A stretch of DNA of 64,000 nt from Moorella mulderi DSM 14980 (GTDB lineage: Bacteria > Bacillota > DSM-521 > Neomoorellales > Neomoorellaceae): assembly GCF_001594015.1 (NCBI RefSeq), contig NZ_LTBC01000015.1:1-64000 (forward strand), written 5' to 3'. Below the pieces are notes generated by a model. The model had not been told where the DNA came from. It searched no databases and was given only the letters and a program-made list of their open reading frames with translations. The stretch's first letter is position 1; each line of letters opens with the position of its first letter. Position numbers and translations under genes: made by a program. This document shows positions 63,070 through 64,000 of this stretch, piece by piece.

Positions 63070-63309
63070 GTGCCGCTCAAATACGCTGATGAGTACGCCG
63101 CTAAGTTGGTTGCAATCCTGTCTAACCCAGCAAACCGAAAGACCTTAGATAATGAGTATACCGGCAGGCTGGTACGCTCTTTCATAGAAGATATGCGCCA
63201 TACCATCGACAAGCGGGAATGGAAAGTCGCCTGCCGTACCAAAACGCCGTTAATCGACTTCGGCTGGCGGGTAGTTGATGGCCGCCTGGTCAAAGGGGGT
63301 GCCGCCTGA
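63070..63309 (+). CDS. Small protein, unknown, start uncertain
   Basis: The frame from GTG at 63070 gives 79 residues, with YADEYAAKLVAILSNPANR and LVRSFIEDMRHTIDKREWK. Codon usage looks genuine. No SD precedes the GTG, and the 5' part overlaps the open minus-strand frame, so the real start may lie elsewhere. Its TGA overlaps the ATG of the next tiny ORF (TGATG), suggesting translational coupling. Confidence 0.5.
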   Translation: MPLKYADEYAAKLVAILSNPANRKTLDNEYTGRLVRSFIEDMRHTIDKREWKVACRTKTPLIDFGWRVVDGRLVKGGAA

Positions 63310-63398
63310 TGCCTACGCAGTTCAAGCTAATTCGTTTCCTCTCCTACACCGCCGCCGCGCTTATAGCCCTTGCCGTTATTCAATTCCTGTGGTATTAG
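63309..63398 (+). CDS. Tiny membrane peptide, 29 residues
   Basis: The frame gives MPTQFKLIRFLSYTAAALIA and a total of 29 residues with one hydrophobic segment. It starts in a TGATG overlap with the preceding gene. Coupling and composition support translation, but no SD or family is evident. Confidence 0.4.
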   Translation: MPTQFKLIRFLSYTAAALIALAVIQFLWY

Positions 63399-63493
63399 CG
63401 TATGGGCCAGGCCCCTACCGGCCTTTTACGCCAGCTATAATCATGGTGTAAATAATAATTAGCATAATAAACCCAAAAAGGTGGTTATGAACA

Positions 63494-63922
63494 ATGGCTC
63501 GATATGTAAAAAACTTCGCGCAACTGCGTGCCGGGCCACTCCAGTCCAGGCGTAACGGGACGGAAAGCCTTACCACAGGAGGTGTTAGGGTGGGCCTGCG
63601 GATATGGCCAAACTTTGTTAACGCGGTATGGTGCATAAACGGTAAACGCTACGCCCAGGCAATCAAGCGCGTGCGGCTGCCCTACCGGAGAGGCGGCTTT
63701 GCTACGCGGTTTGAGTGCCCCACCTGTGGAAAAGTGACGACCGTATTATTCCTCGCTCCTGGTCCTGGTAAGTTTGTTTGCCGGGACTGCGCCAGGGCCA
63801 CCCGCTACCGGGCCTGGAAGGAAACGGGCAGGACGCGGCAACCGAAAAAGGCTGACAACTGGCTCAAGTGGTTTTCGAGACAGGCCACAAAAATCCTGGC
63901 GAAAGGAGAGAGAAGCGAATGA
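63494..63922 (+). CDS. Zinc-ribbon-like protein, unknown
   Basis: The 142-residue basic protein has FECPTCGKVTTVLFLAPG and KFVCRDCARATRY, a four-Cys zinc ribbon at about residues 74-98, followed by a Lys/Arg-rich tail. Such ribbons occur in phage and element-encoded nucleic-acid-binding proteins. The ATG at 63494 lacks a strong SD; a GTG at about 63590 is a possible shorter start after AGGAGG. It overlaps the next gene by 4 bp. Confidence 0.6.
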   Translation: MARYVKNFAQLRAGPLQSRRNGTESLTTGGVRVGLRIWPNFVNAVWCINGKRYAQAIKRVRLPYRRGGFATRFECPTCGKVTTVLFLAPGPGKFVCRDCARATRYRAWKETGRTRQPKKADNWLKWFSRQATKILAKGERSE

Positions 63923-64000
63923 CGGTTTTGGATTACGCCCGCTGGCGCGCCGTTAAAGAAGTACCTGAAATAATCGACACCCTGGCGGCCAGGGCTAAGG
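63919..64000 (+). CDS. Partial gene at the right edge
   Basis: The ATG at 63919 follows GAAAGGAGAGAG and overlaps the previous stop (ATGA). The 27 visible codons begin MTVLDYARWRAVKEVPEI. Too little is present to name it. Confidence 0.55.
   Translation, partial: MTVLDYARWRAVKEVPEIIDTLAARAK

Larger units (their letters stand above)
57264..64000. mobile_element. Integrated genetic element next to tRNA-Gln (right end outside window)
   Basis: A tyrosine integrase reads toward the 3' end of tRNA-Gln. Its neighbours are a toxin-antitoxin operon, an XRE regulator, small orphan genes and phage-like proteins, with shifting base composition. This fits a prophage or integrative element inserted at the tRNA. 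The second att site should lie beyond 64000, so neither the type nor the right boundary can be fixed. Confidence 0.65.

Overview
The window looks like a chromosome segment of a thermophilic, anaerobic, endospore-forming Firmicute, most like Moorella/Neomoorella (Clostridia). Reasons: moderately GC-rich coding sequence with strong AGGAGG-type Shine-Dalgarno (SD) sites and many TTG/GTG starts; the Gram-positive order tepA-ylzJ / ftsK-rodZ-rimO ... recA-recX-rny-ymdB; sporulation-linked genes (ftsK/spoIIIE, spoVK, ymdB); and a full anaerobic (early cobalt insertion) cobamide operon, as expected where corrinoid proteins carry carbon flow. The genus is inferred from gene content, not tested.

Layout. 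(1) 1-3810: a graveyard of broken genes. It holds a DUF1847 C-terminus, pieces of IS3-, IS256- and integrase-core transposases, an ISNCY/IS1202-like element inserted in an IS4-type transposase gene with a clean 17-bp target duplication, and a nucleotidyltransferase remnant. (2) 3812-18406: housekeeping backbone. It includes ylzJ and tepA (minus strand), then ftsK, a rodZ-like gene, rimO, a membrane protein paired with a short FtsH-like protease, thpR, recA, recX, rny (apparently with an ATC start), a conserved unknown, ymdB, a PHP phosphoesterase and a coiled-coil protein. (3) 18403-35324: a promoter, a cobalamin riboswitch and a terminator-like hairpin, followed by 19 tightly packed genes from cobU to cobC. 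They cover corrin-ring synthesis from sirohydrochlorin, amidation, the aminopropanol arm (pduX, cobD, cbiB) and nucleotide-loop assembly (cobU, cobT, cobS, cobC). (4) 35382-49424: small HTH protein, guaB, DUF362 ferredoxin, DUF296, DUF151 nuclease, miaB-mutS-mutL-miaA-hfq, a double DUF1540 protein, spoVK and a methionine gamma-lyase-like enzyme whose 3' end overlaps lexA. (5) 49406-55549: lexA, a CopZ-like Fe-S protein, two small ORFs missed by length cut-offs, tRNA-Glu, endonuclease IV, and a response regulator/histidine kinase pair with an exported helical protein.

(6) 55741-64000: mobile DNA. An intact ISL3-family element with target duplications lies immediately upstream of the tRNA-Gln promoter. 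Directly after tRNA-Gln comes a tyrosine integrase reading toward the tRNA, so an integrated element probably starts here and runs off the right edge. Its cargo includes an XRE-HicA-HicB operon, a small ORF behind a strong promoter, a hairpin-rich stretch that looks like a structured RNA, an AT-rich pair of membrane and stalk-domain exported proteins, and small phage-like genes.

No wholly new defence or metabolic system is obvious. The best leads are the structured RNA at 59803-59967, the non-canonical rny start and its hairpin leader, the nested insertion sequence, and the cargo of the tRNA-Gln element.
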